The position numbers and the translations under genes are program-made. DNA of 12,645 bases from Sulfuricurvum sp. IAE1 (GTDB lineage: Bacteria > Campylobacterota > Campylobacteria > Campylobacterales > Sulfurimonadaceae): NCBI GenBank assembly GCA_945867285.1, contig CAMBHX010000041.1, forward strand, positions 1 to 12,645, in the 5' to 3' direction. The notes under the pieces were generated by a model, which did not search any database, was not told the DNA's origin, and saw only the letters and a list, made by a program, of their open reading frames with translations. The stretch's first letter is position 1. Every line of letters starts with the position of its first letter. Shown piece after piece: positions 1 to 6,688 of the stretch.

Positions 1-686
1 ACCTCTAAAGCTATGAGCGGCATAATAAACAGTTTGATCATTAATCCCTTGGAAAGCAATCCATACTCAAGCCCTTTACCAAAATACAAAGAATAGCCCA
101 CTGAAATCAACGCTAGAGGGACCAAAGTGGCAGAGAGAATTTCAACATATGGCAAGACAGTTATAGGCATTTCTCCTACCATAAGACCCAAAAGTAAAAA
201 TCCAAAAGGGGGAAAGAATAGCAGCTTTTTAAAAATTTGCCGTTTATGGACCTTACCTGCCTCATATGTCGCCACTACCGATGTGGCATAAAATGAGAGA
301 ATGAGGAATGTCCCAAATTGATCATACACCAGCAGATAAGGTATAGCATCGGTGCCCAATAGCGCCTCAATAACGGGTATCCCTAAAAAAGAGGTATTTC
401 CTAGCGGCACTACCAAAAGCATCGCTGCTCTTTGCTCTTTGGGGCTATTTTTAGTCATCCATAGCACTAAAAAAATCGAAACAGGAAGTAAAATCCATGG
501 AATAAGTATGAGCCAAAATGCGGATACGTCAAAATGGACTTTTGGGATCTGGACTAAAATAGTTGCAGGTAATGAAACATAAACAACAAAAAAATTAAGA
601 CTCTTTGCAAAGTCTACGGGAGCTGGTGTCTTTTGGAGGATTAGCCCAATCAACAATAATACAATGATAAATCCAAATTGTTCCAT
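1..686 (-). CDS. AEC-family (auxin efflux carrier type) permease, C-terminus cut by window edge
   Basis: Reading the minus strand from an ATG at 686-684 gives 228 residues without a stop before the window edge. The protein is very hydrophobic, starting MEQFGFIIVLLLIGLILQK, and shows alternating membrane helices (about residues 4-18, 31-48, 56-77, 117-140, 155-171, 183-203, 214-228). Residues 96-108 (GNTSFLGIPVIEA) and 190-200 (PLALISVGYSL) match the conserved N-x-x-FLG-x-P and P-L-A-L-x-x-x-G-x-x-L patterns of AEC transporters, secondary carriers in the inner membrane that often move organic acids or similar anions. The substrate cannot be read from sequence. Family members have about 300 residues, so about 70-80 are missing. 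No clear Shine-Dalgarno sequence precedes the ATG. The divergent radical SAM gene begins 28 bp away, so the two promoters must be close together or overlap the coding ends. Confidence 0.85.
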   Translation of the reverse strand, partial: MEQFGFIIVLLLIGLILQKTPAPVDFAKSLNFFVVYVSLPATILVQIPKVHFDVSAFWLILIPWILLPVSIFLVLWMTKNSPKEQRAAMLLVVPLGNTSFLGIPVIEALLGTDAIPYLLVYDQFGTFLILSFYATSVVATYEAGKVHKRQIFKKLLFFPPFGFLLLGLMVGEMPITVLPYVEILSATLVPLALISVGYSLYFGKGLEYGLLSKGLMIKLFIMPLIALE

Positions 687-714
687 GTTCGAATTTTATC
701 ACAATAGAGATACA

Positions 715-1599
715 ATGGTGTTTATGAATTTTCATCGAGCTTATATTGAAATCACTAATGTGTGTGGGTTGGCGTGTAGTTTTTGCCCTCCTAAAGAGCA
801 ACCAACGCAGACGATGAGTCTAGAACTATTTGACACTATTTTGAATCAGCTTAGAATTCATACGGATGAAATAGCGCTACACGTTATGGGAGATCCGATG
901 GTATTATCCAATCTAACGGATTATCTGGATTGTGCTGCCTTGAGAGATTTTAAGGTGATGATTACCACTAGCGGATTTTATTTAGATGAGACCAAGCGAC
1001 GCTTTTTATTTCATCCCACCATTCGTCAAGTAAATATTTCGCTCAATAGTTTCAATAAAAACAGTGTTTCAAAGGATTTTGAAACCTATATGGCACCTAT
1101 TTTAGCATTTTGTGATGAGAAGCTTGGACAGCAAAGCGATTTTTTTATTAATTTAAGGCTTTGGAATCTTGATGAGGTACATAGTGAGTCAGCTTTTAAT
1201 GATCGGCTTTTTAGTCTTCTTGAGAGCCATTTTAATGTAGAGTCTATTGGTGAGAGCATAAGTGGTGAGCGTCAAAGTATACGTCTGGCGTCCAAAATAT
1301 TACTTCATTTTGACCGCTACTTTCAATGGCCAAGTCTGAATAATCCTATTGTTGGAAATGGATATTGCCACGGATTGTCCAAGCAAATTGCGATTTTAGC
1401 GGATGGTCGTGTGGTGCCGTGCTGTTTGGATGGTGATGGAGAAATTTCGCTTGGTAACATAAGTGAGACAAAATTGGATAAAATACTTTCTAGTAAACGC
1501 TCCATTGAACTCCTAAATGGATTCAAAAAAGGTATAGCGGTTGAAGAATTATGCCAAAAATGCAGCTATAAAGAACGATTTAACAAAGGAACCTTATGA
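715..1599 (+). CDS. Radical SAM/SPASM domain protein, substrate unknown
   Basis: This 294-residue protein has the radical SAM cluster motif CGLACSFC (Cys17, Cys21, Cys24, CxxxCxxC), which binds a 4Fe-4S cluster and S-adenosylmethionine. HVMGDPMVL (about 56-64) stands where the family usually has a GGEP-like strand. The C-terminal third carries a SPASM/twitch-like cysteine set: Cys218 (GYCHG), Cys236-Cys237 (GRVVPCCLDGDGE), Cys280 and Cys283 (ELCQKCSY), expected to hold one or more auxiliary clusters. Such proteins modify peptides, sugars or cofactors, but no peptide substrate gene is visible nearby. The frame is open from an upstream ATG at 664, but that start would overlap the divergent permease and lacks a ribosome site. 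The ATG at 715 follows a GAGA-type site and leaves only about 16 residues before the cluster motif, as is usual. The stop overlaps the corA start (ATGA). Confidence 0.85.
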   Translation: MVFMNFHRAYIEITNVCGLACSFCPPKEQPTQTMSLELFDTILNQLRIHTDEIALHVMGDPMVLSNLTDYLDCAALRDFKVMITTSGFYLDETKRRFLFHPTIRQVNISLNSFNKNSVSKDFETYMAPILAFCDEKLGQQSDFFINLRLWNLDEVHSESAFNDRLFSLLESHFNVESIGESISGERQSIRLASKILLHFDRYFQWPSLNNPIVGNGYCHGLSKQIAILADGRVVPCCLDGDGEISLGNISETKLDKILSSKRSIELLNGFKKGIAVEELCQKCSYKERFNKGTL

Positions 1600-2549
1600 T
1601 CAAATGCTACGTCCGAAATGAAAATGCTATTGCGTTAATTGATACCATGTCGGATTTGGATGGTGATAATATTGAAAAAGTCATTTGGGTGGATATGTTG
1701 GTTCCTACCTACGATGAGATTGTTTTTATTGAAAATACCTTTGATATCAAATTTCCTACCAAGCAAGAGACTGAAGAGATTGAAATAAGTTCTCGCTATT
1801 GGGAAGAGAGTGACCGTATCGAGATCAATAGCTTCTTTCTTGTTAATACTGCTGAAAATCCCCACAATGAAACGGTTTCATTTATTTTAAATAAGAATCT
1901 ATTGATCTCGATACGCTATACATCATTGTATACCTTTGATGAATTTAATCGCAAATTTTTTGCCACTCCCAAACAGTTTGAAAATGGGTATGATATTTTT
2001 TGTCAGATTTTGGATATACGTATTGATGCGGATGCAGATATTATTGAAAAACTTTCTCGAGATATTACACGCCTTCGTAAACACGTCTTTACAGATTATA
2101 CCAATGAAGATGAAGAGATATTGGAGCGTATTTCGTCACTCGAAGACCTCAATATGCAGTTGCGAGAAAATCTCAATGATAAGCAACGTATTTTAAGTTC
2201 TTTTTTGAAATCCACAAAATACAAAAGCGCTCTTAAGCATGATGTAACGGTAATGCTGAAGGACATCAAGTCGTTAACTGACTATACTGATTTTAATTTT
2301 GAACGGCTTGAGTATCTTCAAAATATTTTCGTTGGGATGTTGAGTATTGAGCAAAATAAAGTAATTAAGATGTTTACAATTATGAATGTTATTTTTCTTC
2401 CACCTACCTTGATTGCAAGTATTTATGGGATGAACTTTGAGATAATGCCAGAGTTACAATGGAAATTTGGCTATCTTGTCTCGATTTTCCTGATGATTTG
2501 TTCTTCTATTTTACCGCTGTATATTTTTAAACGAAAAGGGTGGATCTAA
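1596..2549 (+). CDS. corA: CorA-family divalent-cation (Mg2+/Co2+/Ni2+) channel
   Basis: The 317-residue product has the CorA layout: a soluble N-terminal alpha/beta domain (about 1-130), a long charged helical stalk (about 135-250), and two C-terminal membrane helices (about 258-277 and 291-312) ending in a short basic tail (FKRKGWI). The first helix ends in the signature YGMN at 277-280, the GMN selectivity motif of the pentameric pore, followed by a periplasmic loop with acidic residues (FEIMPEL). Length matches E. coli CorA (316). The family takes up Mg2+ and can pass Co2+ and Ni2+; some relatives export metal, so direction is not certain. AAGGA lies about six bases before the ATG, and the start overlaps the previous stop by four bases, so translation is probably coupled to the radical SAM gene. 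Confidence 0.93.
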   Translation: MIKCYVRNENAIALIDTMSDLDGDNIEKVIWVDMLVPTYDEIVFIENTFDIKFPTKQETEEIEISSRYWEESDRIEINSFFLVNTAENPHNETVSFILNKNLLISIRYTSLYTFDEFNRKFFATPKQFENGYDIFCQILDIRIDADADIIEKLSRDITRLRKHVFTDYTNEDEEILERISSLEDLNMQLRENLNDKQRILSSFLKSTKYKSALKHDVTVMLKDIKSLTDYTDFNFERLEYLQNIFVGMLSIEQNKVIKMFTIMNVIFLPPTLIASIYGMNFEIMPELQWKFGYLVSIFLMICSSILPLYIFKRKGWI

Positions 2550-2560
2550 ATTTGTATCCG

Positions 2561-2566
2561 TATAAT
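2561..2566 (+). promoter_or_regulatory. Possible internal -10 box before the cation exchanger
   Basis: A perfect TATAAT lies in the 48-bp gap between corA and the exchanger gene. Transcription would start near 2573, about 25 bases before the TTG start. No -35 like TTGACA is seen at the right distance, but Campylobacterota promoters often lack one. It could give the exchanger and yaaA a transcript of their own. In AT-rich DNA the match could also be chance. Confidence 0.35.
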
Positions 2567-2583
2567 GATTTTAAAACACCATC

Positions 2584-2600
2584 AAAAGGATTAACACTTG
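2584..2600 (+). promoter_or_regulatory. Ribosome binding site that sets the TTG start of the exchanger
   Basis: AAAAGGA (2584-2590) stands seven bases before TTG (2598-2600). The first in-frame ATG (codon 35) would remove the first membrane helix, so the TTG start is preferred. A TTG start usually lowers initiation, which may keep the exchanger below CorA in amount. Confidence 0.7.
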
Positions 2601-3746
2601 GATAGGCGAATTCGCTATTTTATCGAAGATTATTGGGATATTTTTATCGGAATATGTTCCATTGGTTTGGCATTTTTCTTTCATCACCAAGGTGAGGGGA
2701 TGTTTGCTACAGTATCAGCAGCAGTAGGGATTGCAGCACTGTCGTTAACAGTAGCGGAAGTGGCGGATATTCTGTCTGAGCGTCTTCATGAGCCATACGG
2801 GAGCTTTGTTCTCACTTTTAGCGCTGTTGTAGTTGAGATTATATTATTGTATGTGATTTTGCTTGAGGTCCGTCACTCTCCTGATGTATTGGAAACAGTC
2901 AAGGGCGGTATTATCTCAGCAGTGATTGTGGACTTGAATGTATTACTTGGCCTTTCAGTTTTTGTCGGAGGATTAGCATTTGCACAGCAACAGCACAATA
3001 AAGAGACCTCTAGTGCTTACAGTACCGTCTTATTTGTTTCTTCATCGGCGCTTTTAGTCCCTGGATTGTTGAGTCATACCAATCACGGTAGCGAAGCATT
3101 GACGCAAGTGAGTCACTTAATTGCAGGCGTGTTGCTTCTTTTTTATATTATCATTTTTATTTTTCAGACCCGAACCCACACCCATTTTTTTAAAGCCACC
3201 GCTCGAAGCCGTTTCTTTCGTCTTAAGCGTAAGCTTGCTGAAGAAGAGGGGGAGGTTGATGAAAATGAGAATAGTGATTATATTTTTGAGCATCTTTCGA
3301 CAGCTATTAATTTTATAGTTATATTTCTTCTTATCGGTATTATCGCTTTTGGTGCTGAGGTTTTTGCTGGTGATGGAGTTAAAATCGCAAAAGAATACGG
3401 AATTTCAGCAGGTATTGCAGGGCTTGTTATTGCAATTATTAGTGTAAGCCCGGAGATTTTTACAGCAGTACGTGCAGCGCGAAACGATCAAATTCAGCGA
3501 GTCGTCAATATTGCTATGGGTGCATCAACAGTTTCGATTATTTTGACAGTTCCTATTTTGATGATGTTGGCATATTTTAGCGGTATTAATCTCACGCTTG
3601 ATTTTAATCCACTTCAAATTGGCGCACTATTGCTCACTATTTTATTAGTATGGAAAACCACTGAAGAAGGTGAGACAAACTATTTTGAGGGCGCGTCACA
3701 CATGATGTTTTTCCTTGCATATGCCATTATTGCAGCGTATTACTGA
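2598..3746 (+). CDS. ChaA/CAX-like Ca2+(Na+)/H+ antiporter
   Basis: This 382-residue membrane protein has about eleven hydrophobic segments in two halves, joined by an acidic stretch around 215-228 (AEEEGEVDENENSD), the classic layout of cation/proton exchangers. The first alpha-repeat is near 68-85 (YGSFVLTFSAVVVEII, with Glu80), and the second near 274-312 (AGLVIAIISVSPEIFTAV with Glu286, then QRVVNIAMGAS). The paired glutamates are the expected cation-binding positions. E. coli ChaA, of similar length (366), exports Na+, Ca2+ and K+ in exchange for protons. The gene follows corA by 48 bases and begins with TTG. Its TGA stop shares one base with the yaaA ATG (TGATG). An exporter of Ca2+ or Na+ beside CorA suggests a cation-balance cluster. 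The exact ion cannot be told from sequence. Confidence 0.87.
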   Translation: MDRRIRYFIEDYWDIFIGICSIGLAFFFHHQGEGMFATVSAAVGIAALSLTVAEVADILSERLHEPYGSFVLTFSAVVVEIILLYVILLEVRHSPDVLETVKGGIISAVIVDLNVLLGLSVFVGGLAFAQQQHNKETSSAYSTVLFVSSSALLVPGLLSHTNHGSEALTQVSHLIAGVLLLFYIIIFIFQTRTHTHFFKATARSRFFRLKRKLAEEEGEVDENENSDYIFEHLSTAINFIVIFLLIGIIAFGAEVFAGDGVKIAKEYGISAGIAGLVIAIISVSPEIFTAVRAARNDQIQRVVNIAMGASTVSIILTVPILMMLAYFSGINLTLDFNPLQIGALLLTILLVWKTTEEGETNYFEGASHMMFFLAYAIIAAYY

Positions 3747-4477
3747 TGTTTATTTTATTCGCTCCTAGTGAGGATAAGCGTGAAGGGGGTAATTGTGAAT
3801 TTCTACCATCATCATTATTGTTTGGTTTAGAAAAGAGCCGTGATGAGATGCTTAACAGCTATCGTATGCTCATAGATACACAAAACCCTGTACAACTTCA
3901 AGAGCTTTTTGGTATTAAAGATTCTGATAAGTATCAACGCTTTTTGAAGCCTTTAGATACAGCATCTTGTTTACAAGCTATTGAGCGTTACAGCGGGGTA
4001 GCTTATGAGTATTTGAATTATTTGGCCCTTCCAGAGGATGCACAAGAGTATCTTGCTAAGAAAGTCATTATTTTCTCTAATCTTTTTGGTCCTATACGAG
4101 CATCGGACACTATTCCTGATTACAAGTTCAAGCAAGGGTCTTCTGTAGGCCATATTGCTCCTGAAGTGTTTTATAAAAAACACTTCAGTGGTCTTTTGGA
4201 TGAGATGATTGGAGAGAATGAAGTATTGGATTTAAGAGCAGGTTTTTACGATAAATTTTATATACCCAAAGATACATCTACAACATTAAAGTTTTTAAAA
4301 GAGGGAAAAGTTGTGAGTCATTGGGCAAAAGCATATCGAGGATTAGTATTACGTGAATGTGCAATTCATCAGATTAAGAGTACTGAAATGCTTGAAAAGC
4401 ACGTGTTTTCTGGGCTTGAGATGATAGATAAGATTCACACTTCACGAAAAAAAGAACTTATTTTTTCTATTCTTTGA
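3746..4477 (+). CDS. yaaA: YaaA-family (DUF328/UPF0246) peroxide-stress protein
   Basis: The 243-residue protein carries the family landmarks: APSEDKR near the start (6-12), ERYSGVAYEYL (80-90), NLFGPIRASDTIPDYKFKQG (112-131, corresponding to GLYGVLRPLDLIQPYRLEMG in typical members), VLDLRAGFYDKF (160-171) and VVSHWAKAYRGLVLR (189-203). E. coli YaaA (258 residues) lowers intracellular unincorporated iron during hydrogen peroxide stress and has a DNA-binding fold; its biochemical activity is not settled. This copy is somewhat divergent (NLFGPIRASD where LYGxLRPLD is usual), so a shifted function is possible. It overlaps the exchanger stop by one base and ends the operon 18 bases before the tRNA promoter -35 box. 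No separate terminator was seen. Codons for residues 139-148 contain a long perfect inverted repeat (listed separately). Confidence 0.85.
   Translation: MFILFAPSEDKREGGNCEFLPSSLLFGLEKSRDEMLNSYRMLIDTQNPVQLQELFGIKDSDKYQRFLKPLDTASCLQAIERYSGVAYEYLNYLALPEDAQEYLAKKVIIFSNLFGPIRASDTIPDYKFKQGSSVGHIAPEVFYKKHFSGLLDEMIGENEVLDLRAGFYDKFYIPKDTSTTLKFLKEGKVVSHWAKAYRGLVLRECAIHQIKSTEMLEKHVFSGLEMIDKIHTSRKKELIFSIL
4161..4188. repeat. Perfect 12-bp inverted repeat with 4-nt loop inside yaaA
   Basis: CTGAAGTGTTTT (4161-4172) is followed by ATAA and by its exact reverse complement AAAACACTTCAG (4177-4188). Both the RNA and DNA can form the hairpin, and the duplex is a near-perfect palindrome. It lies in coding sequence for conserved-looking residues, so it is not obviously an insertion. 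It could be a protein-binding site, an RNA processing or attenuation element, or chance. Confidence 0.85.
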
Positions 4478-4495
4478 AATTTATTCGATTACCTC

Positions 4496-4524
4496 TTGAC
4501 ATTTTAGTAAAAAGTAATTATAAT
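4496..4524 (+). promoter_or_regulatory. Perfect sigma-70 consensus promoter for the tRNA cluster
   Basis: TTGACA (4496-4501) and TATAAT (4519-4524) are separated by 17 bp, the ideal housekeeping spacing. Transcription would begin near 4531, about 15 bases before the first tRNA. It starts immediately after yaaA ends, so it separates the tRNA unit from the upstream operon. A perfect -35 is uncommon in Campylobacterota, where the -35 is usually weak, and fits a strong stable-RNA promoter. Confidence 0.88.
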
Positions 4525-4545
4525 TTCAGCTCCATTTCGACAAAT

Positions 4546-4622
4546 GCCGGCATAGCTCAGTTGGCTAGAGCAGCTGATTTGTAATCAGCAGGCCCGGGGT
4601 TCAAGTCCTCGTGCCGGCACCA
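4546..4622 (+). tRNA. trnT: tRNA-Thr (anticodon TGT)
   Basis: A complete 77-nt cloverleaf: acceptor GCCGGCA pairs with TGCCGGC, discriminator A and encoded CCA at 4620-4622. The anticodon stem CTGAT/ATCAG holds the loop TTTGTAA (anticodon TGT, reads ACA and related Thr codons). The T arm has CGGGG-TTCAAGT-CCTCG. First gene after the strong promoter. Corresponds in position to E. coli thrU. Confidence 0.97.
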
Positions 4623-4676
4623 TTGAACGAAATCGGAATGCGTGACCAATATCAGTGTTAGACCAGATTAGGCCGT

Positions 4677-4762
<86 letters not shown>

Positions 4763-4767
4763 TGTAT

Positions 4768-4844
<77 letters not shown>

Positions 4845-4852
4845 CTGGGAGC

Positions 4853-4884
4853 TGAAGTATACAATTCTTATGATTACTACTTCA
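4853..4884 (+). other. Weak inverted repeat in the tRNA-Gly to tRNA-Thr spacer
   Basis: TGAAGTA (4853-4859) and TACTTCA (4878-4884) are exact complements around an 18-nt loop in the 108-bp spacer, which holds no gene. There is no T-tract right after it, so it is not a standard terminator. It may be a precursor-processing structure or chance. Confidence 0.35.
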
Positions 4885-4936
4885 TCAATTACCTTAAAAT
4901 GTAAAATAGTTTTTAAGTTTTCAAATACATATTTAT

Positions 4937-4942
4937 TATACT
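4937..4942 (+). promoter_or_regulatory. Possible -10 box just before tRNA-Thr(GGT)
   Basis: TATACT at 4937-4942 would start transcription near 4949, four bases before the mature tRNA. No good -35 is seen upstream, only T-rich sequence. If active it would let the last tRNA be made apart from the first three. Weak, since the region is very AT-rich. Confidence 0.3.
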
Positions 4943-4952
4943 GTATCATTGT

Positions 4953-5027
<75 letters not shown>

Positions 5028-5077
5028 CTGTACATAAGTTTGTAATCTTTTGAAAGCTTAAAAGCTATTTTCAGCTA

Positions 5078-5091
5078 TTTTTTGGTATAAT
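5078..5091 (+). promoter_or_regulatory. T-rich extended -10 promoter for tuf
   Basis: TTTTTTGG directly precedes a perfect TATAAT (5086-5091). This matches the Campylobacter/Helicobacter housekeeping promoter style, a T-rich stretch and G before the -10 with no clear -35. Transcription would start near 5098, giving an approximately 30-nt leader that contains the GGAGGA ribosome site. It gives tuf and the genes after it a start independent of the tRNA promoter. Confidence 0.7.
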
Positions 5092-5127
5092 TCCATTTTC
5101 ATTTACAATATTAAGTCGGAGGACACA

Positions 5128-6327
5128 ATGGCAAAAGAAAAGTTTGCACGTACAAAACCACACTGCAACATCGGTACAATCGGTCACGTTGACCATGGTA
5201 AAACTACGTTGACGGCAGCAATTACTGCAGTTCTTGCTACTAAAACTGGTGCGAAATTCATGGACTATGATCAAATCGATAATGCTCCTGAAGAGCGCGA
5301 ACGTGGTATCACGATCGCAACATCACACGTTGAATATGAGACTGAAAATCGTCACTATGCTCACGTTGACTGTCCTGGTCACGCCGACTATGTTAAAAAC
5401 ATGATTACCGGTGCTGCTCAAATGGATGGAGCAATTCTTGTTGTTTCTGCAGCAGATGGTCCAATGCCACAAACTCGTGAGCACATTCTTCTTTCTCGTC
5501 AAGTAGGTGTTCCATACATCGTTGTTTTCATGAACAAAGAAGATCTTGTTGATGATGAAGAGCTTCTTGAGCTAGTAGAGATGGAAATTCGTGAGCTTTT
5601 GGATATGTATGATTTCCCAGGTGATGATACTCCTATCGTTGCTGGTTCTGCATACCAAGCTCTTGAAGAAGCAAAAAAAGGTGTTATCGGCGATTGGGCT
5701 GCTAAAATCATTAAATTGATGGACGAAGTAGATCGTTACATCCCACAACCAACTCGTGAAACTGAAAAAGATTTCTTGATGCCAGTTGAAGACGTTTTCT
5801 CAATCTCAGGACGTGGTACGGTTGTAACTGGTCGTATTGAACGTGGTACTATTAAAATCGGTGAAGTTATCGAAATCGTTGGTATCCGTGATACGCAAAC
5901 AACAACTGTAACAGGTGTTGAAATGTTCCGTAAAGAAATGGAAATGGGTGAAGCAGGTGATAACTGTGGAATCTTGCTACGTGGAACTAAAAAAGAAGAT
6001 GTTGAGCGTGGACAAGTTCTTTGTAAGCCTAAATCAATTACTCCTCACACAAAATTTGAGGCTGAGATTTATGTATTAAGCAAAGAGGAGGGTGGACGTC
6101 ATACTCCATTCTTTACTAATTACCGCCCACAATTCTATGTTCGTACAACAGACTGTACAGGTGCTATCACCTTGCAAGAAGGTACAGAGATGGTTATGCC
6201 TGGTGATAACGTAAAAATTATCGCTGAATTGATTCACCCAATTGCTATGGAAGAGGGAACTCGTTTCGCTATCCGTGAGGGTGGACGTACTGTAGGTGCT
6301 GGGGTTGTTTCTAAAATCCTAGCATAA
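5128..6327 (+). CDS. tuf: Translation elongation factor Tu
   Basis: The 399-residue protein is full-length EF-Tu, the GTPase that brings aminoacyl-tRNA to the ribosome. The G domain shows GHVDHGKT (19-26), the effector region with RGIT (59-62), DCPGH (81-85), NKED (136-139) and GSA (173-175). Domain 2 follows (for example GRGTVVTGRIERG), then domain 3 ending in GAGVVSKILA. A strong GGAGGA site (5118-5123) lies four bases before the ATG. Placement after four tRNAs and before rpmG matches the tufB-type locus, and many Campylobacterota have only this copy. Codon use is strongly biased, as expected for an abundant protein. A small hairpin separates it from rpmG. Confidence 0.99.
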   Translation: MAKEKFARTKPHCNIGTIGHVDHGKTTLTAAITAVLATKTGAKFMDYDQIDNAPEERERGITIATSHVEYETENRHYAHVDCPGHADYVKNMITGAAQMDGAILVVSAADGPMPQTREHILLSRQVGVPYIVVFMNKEDLVDDEELLELVEMEIRELLDMYDFPGDDTPIVAGSAYQALEEAKKGVIGDWAAKIIKLMDEVDRYIPQPTRETEKDFLMPVEDVFSISGRGTVVTGRIERGTIKIGEVIEIVGIRDTQTTTVTGVEMFRKEMEMGEAGDNCGILLRGTKKEDVERGQVLCKPKSITPHTKFEAEIYVLSKEEGGRHTPFFTNYRPQFYVRTTDCTGAITLQEGTEMVMPGDNVKIIAELIHPIAMEEGTRFAIREGGRTVGAGVVSKILA

Positions 6328-6333
6328 TTCTCG

Positions 6334-6349
6334 CCAACCTTTTGGTTGG
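6334..6349 (+). promoter_or_regulatory. Intercistronic hairpin between tuf and rpmG
   Basis: CCAACC (6334-6339), loop TTTT, GGTTGG (6344-6349) form a perfect 6-bp hairpin six bases after the tuf stop. The following bases (ATAAATTAAGG) are not a T-tract, so full termination is unlikely. It may protect the 3' end of a processed tuf mRNA or cause partial attenuation. Confidence 0.6.
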
Positions 6350-6366
6350 ATAAATTAAGGGTTAAT

Positions 6367-6519
6367 ATGCGTGAAAATATCCATTTAGCGTGTGAAAAGT
6401 GTACTCGTCGTAACTATCACACCACTAAAAATAAAAAAGTTCATACTGAGAAATTCTCAATGAAAAAGTTTTGTAAATTTTGTCGTGAGCATACAGTTCA
6501 CAAAGAAGCAAAGCTTTAA
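6367..6519 (+). CDS. rpmG: 50S ribosomal protein L33
   Basis: A 50-residue protein beginning MRENIHLACEKC and ending TVHKEAKL. Two CxxC pairs (Cys9/Cys12 and Cys36/Cys39) form the zinc ribbon of the cysteine-containing L33 type; zinc-free paralogues that lack them exist in some bacteria. It belongs to the large ribosomal subunit. AAGGG lies five bases before the ATG. Its place between tuf and secE, with tRNA-Trp following, is typical of Campylobacterota and many other bacteria. The length is normal for the family (49-55). Confidence 0.96.
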   Translation: MRENIHLACEKCTRRNYHTTKNKKVHTEKFSMKKFCKFCREHTVHKEAKL

Positions 6520-6550
6520 GTCTTTTTCCCTTAGCGGGGATTTTATAATT

Positions 6551-6626
6551 AGGTCAGTAGCTCCAATGGTAGAGCGCCGGATTCCAAATCCGATGGTTGC
6601 GGGTTCGAATCCCCCCTGGCCTGCCA
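6551..6626 (+). tRNA. trnW: tRNA-Trp (anticodon CCA) with two stem mismatches
   Basis: A 76-nt cloverleaf in the rpmG-secE spacer. Acceptor AGGTCAG pairs with CTGGCCT (one G-T), discriminator G, encoded CCA (6624-6626). The anticodon loop is TTCCAAA (CCA at 6584-6586). Two mismatches stand out: C6577 opposite A6593 at the top of the anticodon stem, and C6600 opposite C6614 in the T stem. The other tRNAs here have fully paired stems, allowing G-T. It has no usable promoter of its own and is probably cut from the tuf-rpmG-secE transcript. It is likely functional, since the loops are intact. Confidence 0.95.
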
Positions 6627-6636
6627 TCCATTTTTA

Positions 6637-6661
6637 ACTAATGATGCTTTTGGGCATTAGT
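6637..6661 (+). other. Hairpin between tRNA-Trp and secE
   Basis: ACTAATG (6637-6643) and CATTAGT (6655-6661) form a 7-bp stem around an 11-nt loop, beginning ten bases after the tRNA CCA. No T-tract follows. It could mark the processing boundary left after tRNA excision or protect the 5' end of the secE message. Confidence 0.45.
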
Positions 6662-6688
6662 GGTTCGAAATGTCCTAAGGATACAGTA

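Noticed and set aside
664..714. Longer N-terminus for the radical SAM protein from an ATG at 664
   Set aside because: It would overlap the divergent permease start, has no ribosome site, and adds residues unlike the family. The start at 715 fits better.
5046..5080. Terminator between tRNA-Thr(GGT) and tuf
   Set aside because: Only a 4-bp AGCT stem can form before the T-run, too weak to call; the T-run is better explained as part of the tuf promoter.
6544..6549. TATAAT just before tRNA-Trp as its promoter
   Set aside because: Transcription would start inside the tRNA gene, so it cannot produce the mature 5' end. Probably chance AT-rich sequence.
6662..6669. GGTTCGAA after tRNA-Trp as a broken tRNA remnant
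   Set aside because: Only the T-loop-like octamer is present; no acceptor, anticodon or paired arms surround it.
6641..6688. Earlier ATG for SecE
   Set aside because: It lies within a hairpin, lacks a ribosome site, and the added residues do not resemble SecE. TAAGGA supports 6689.
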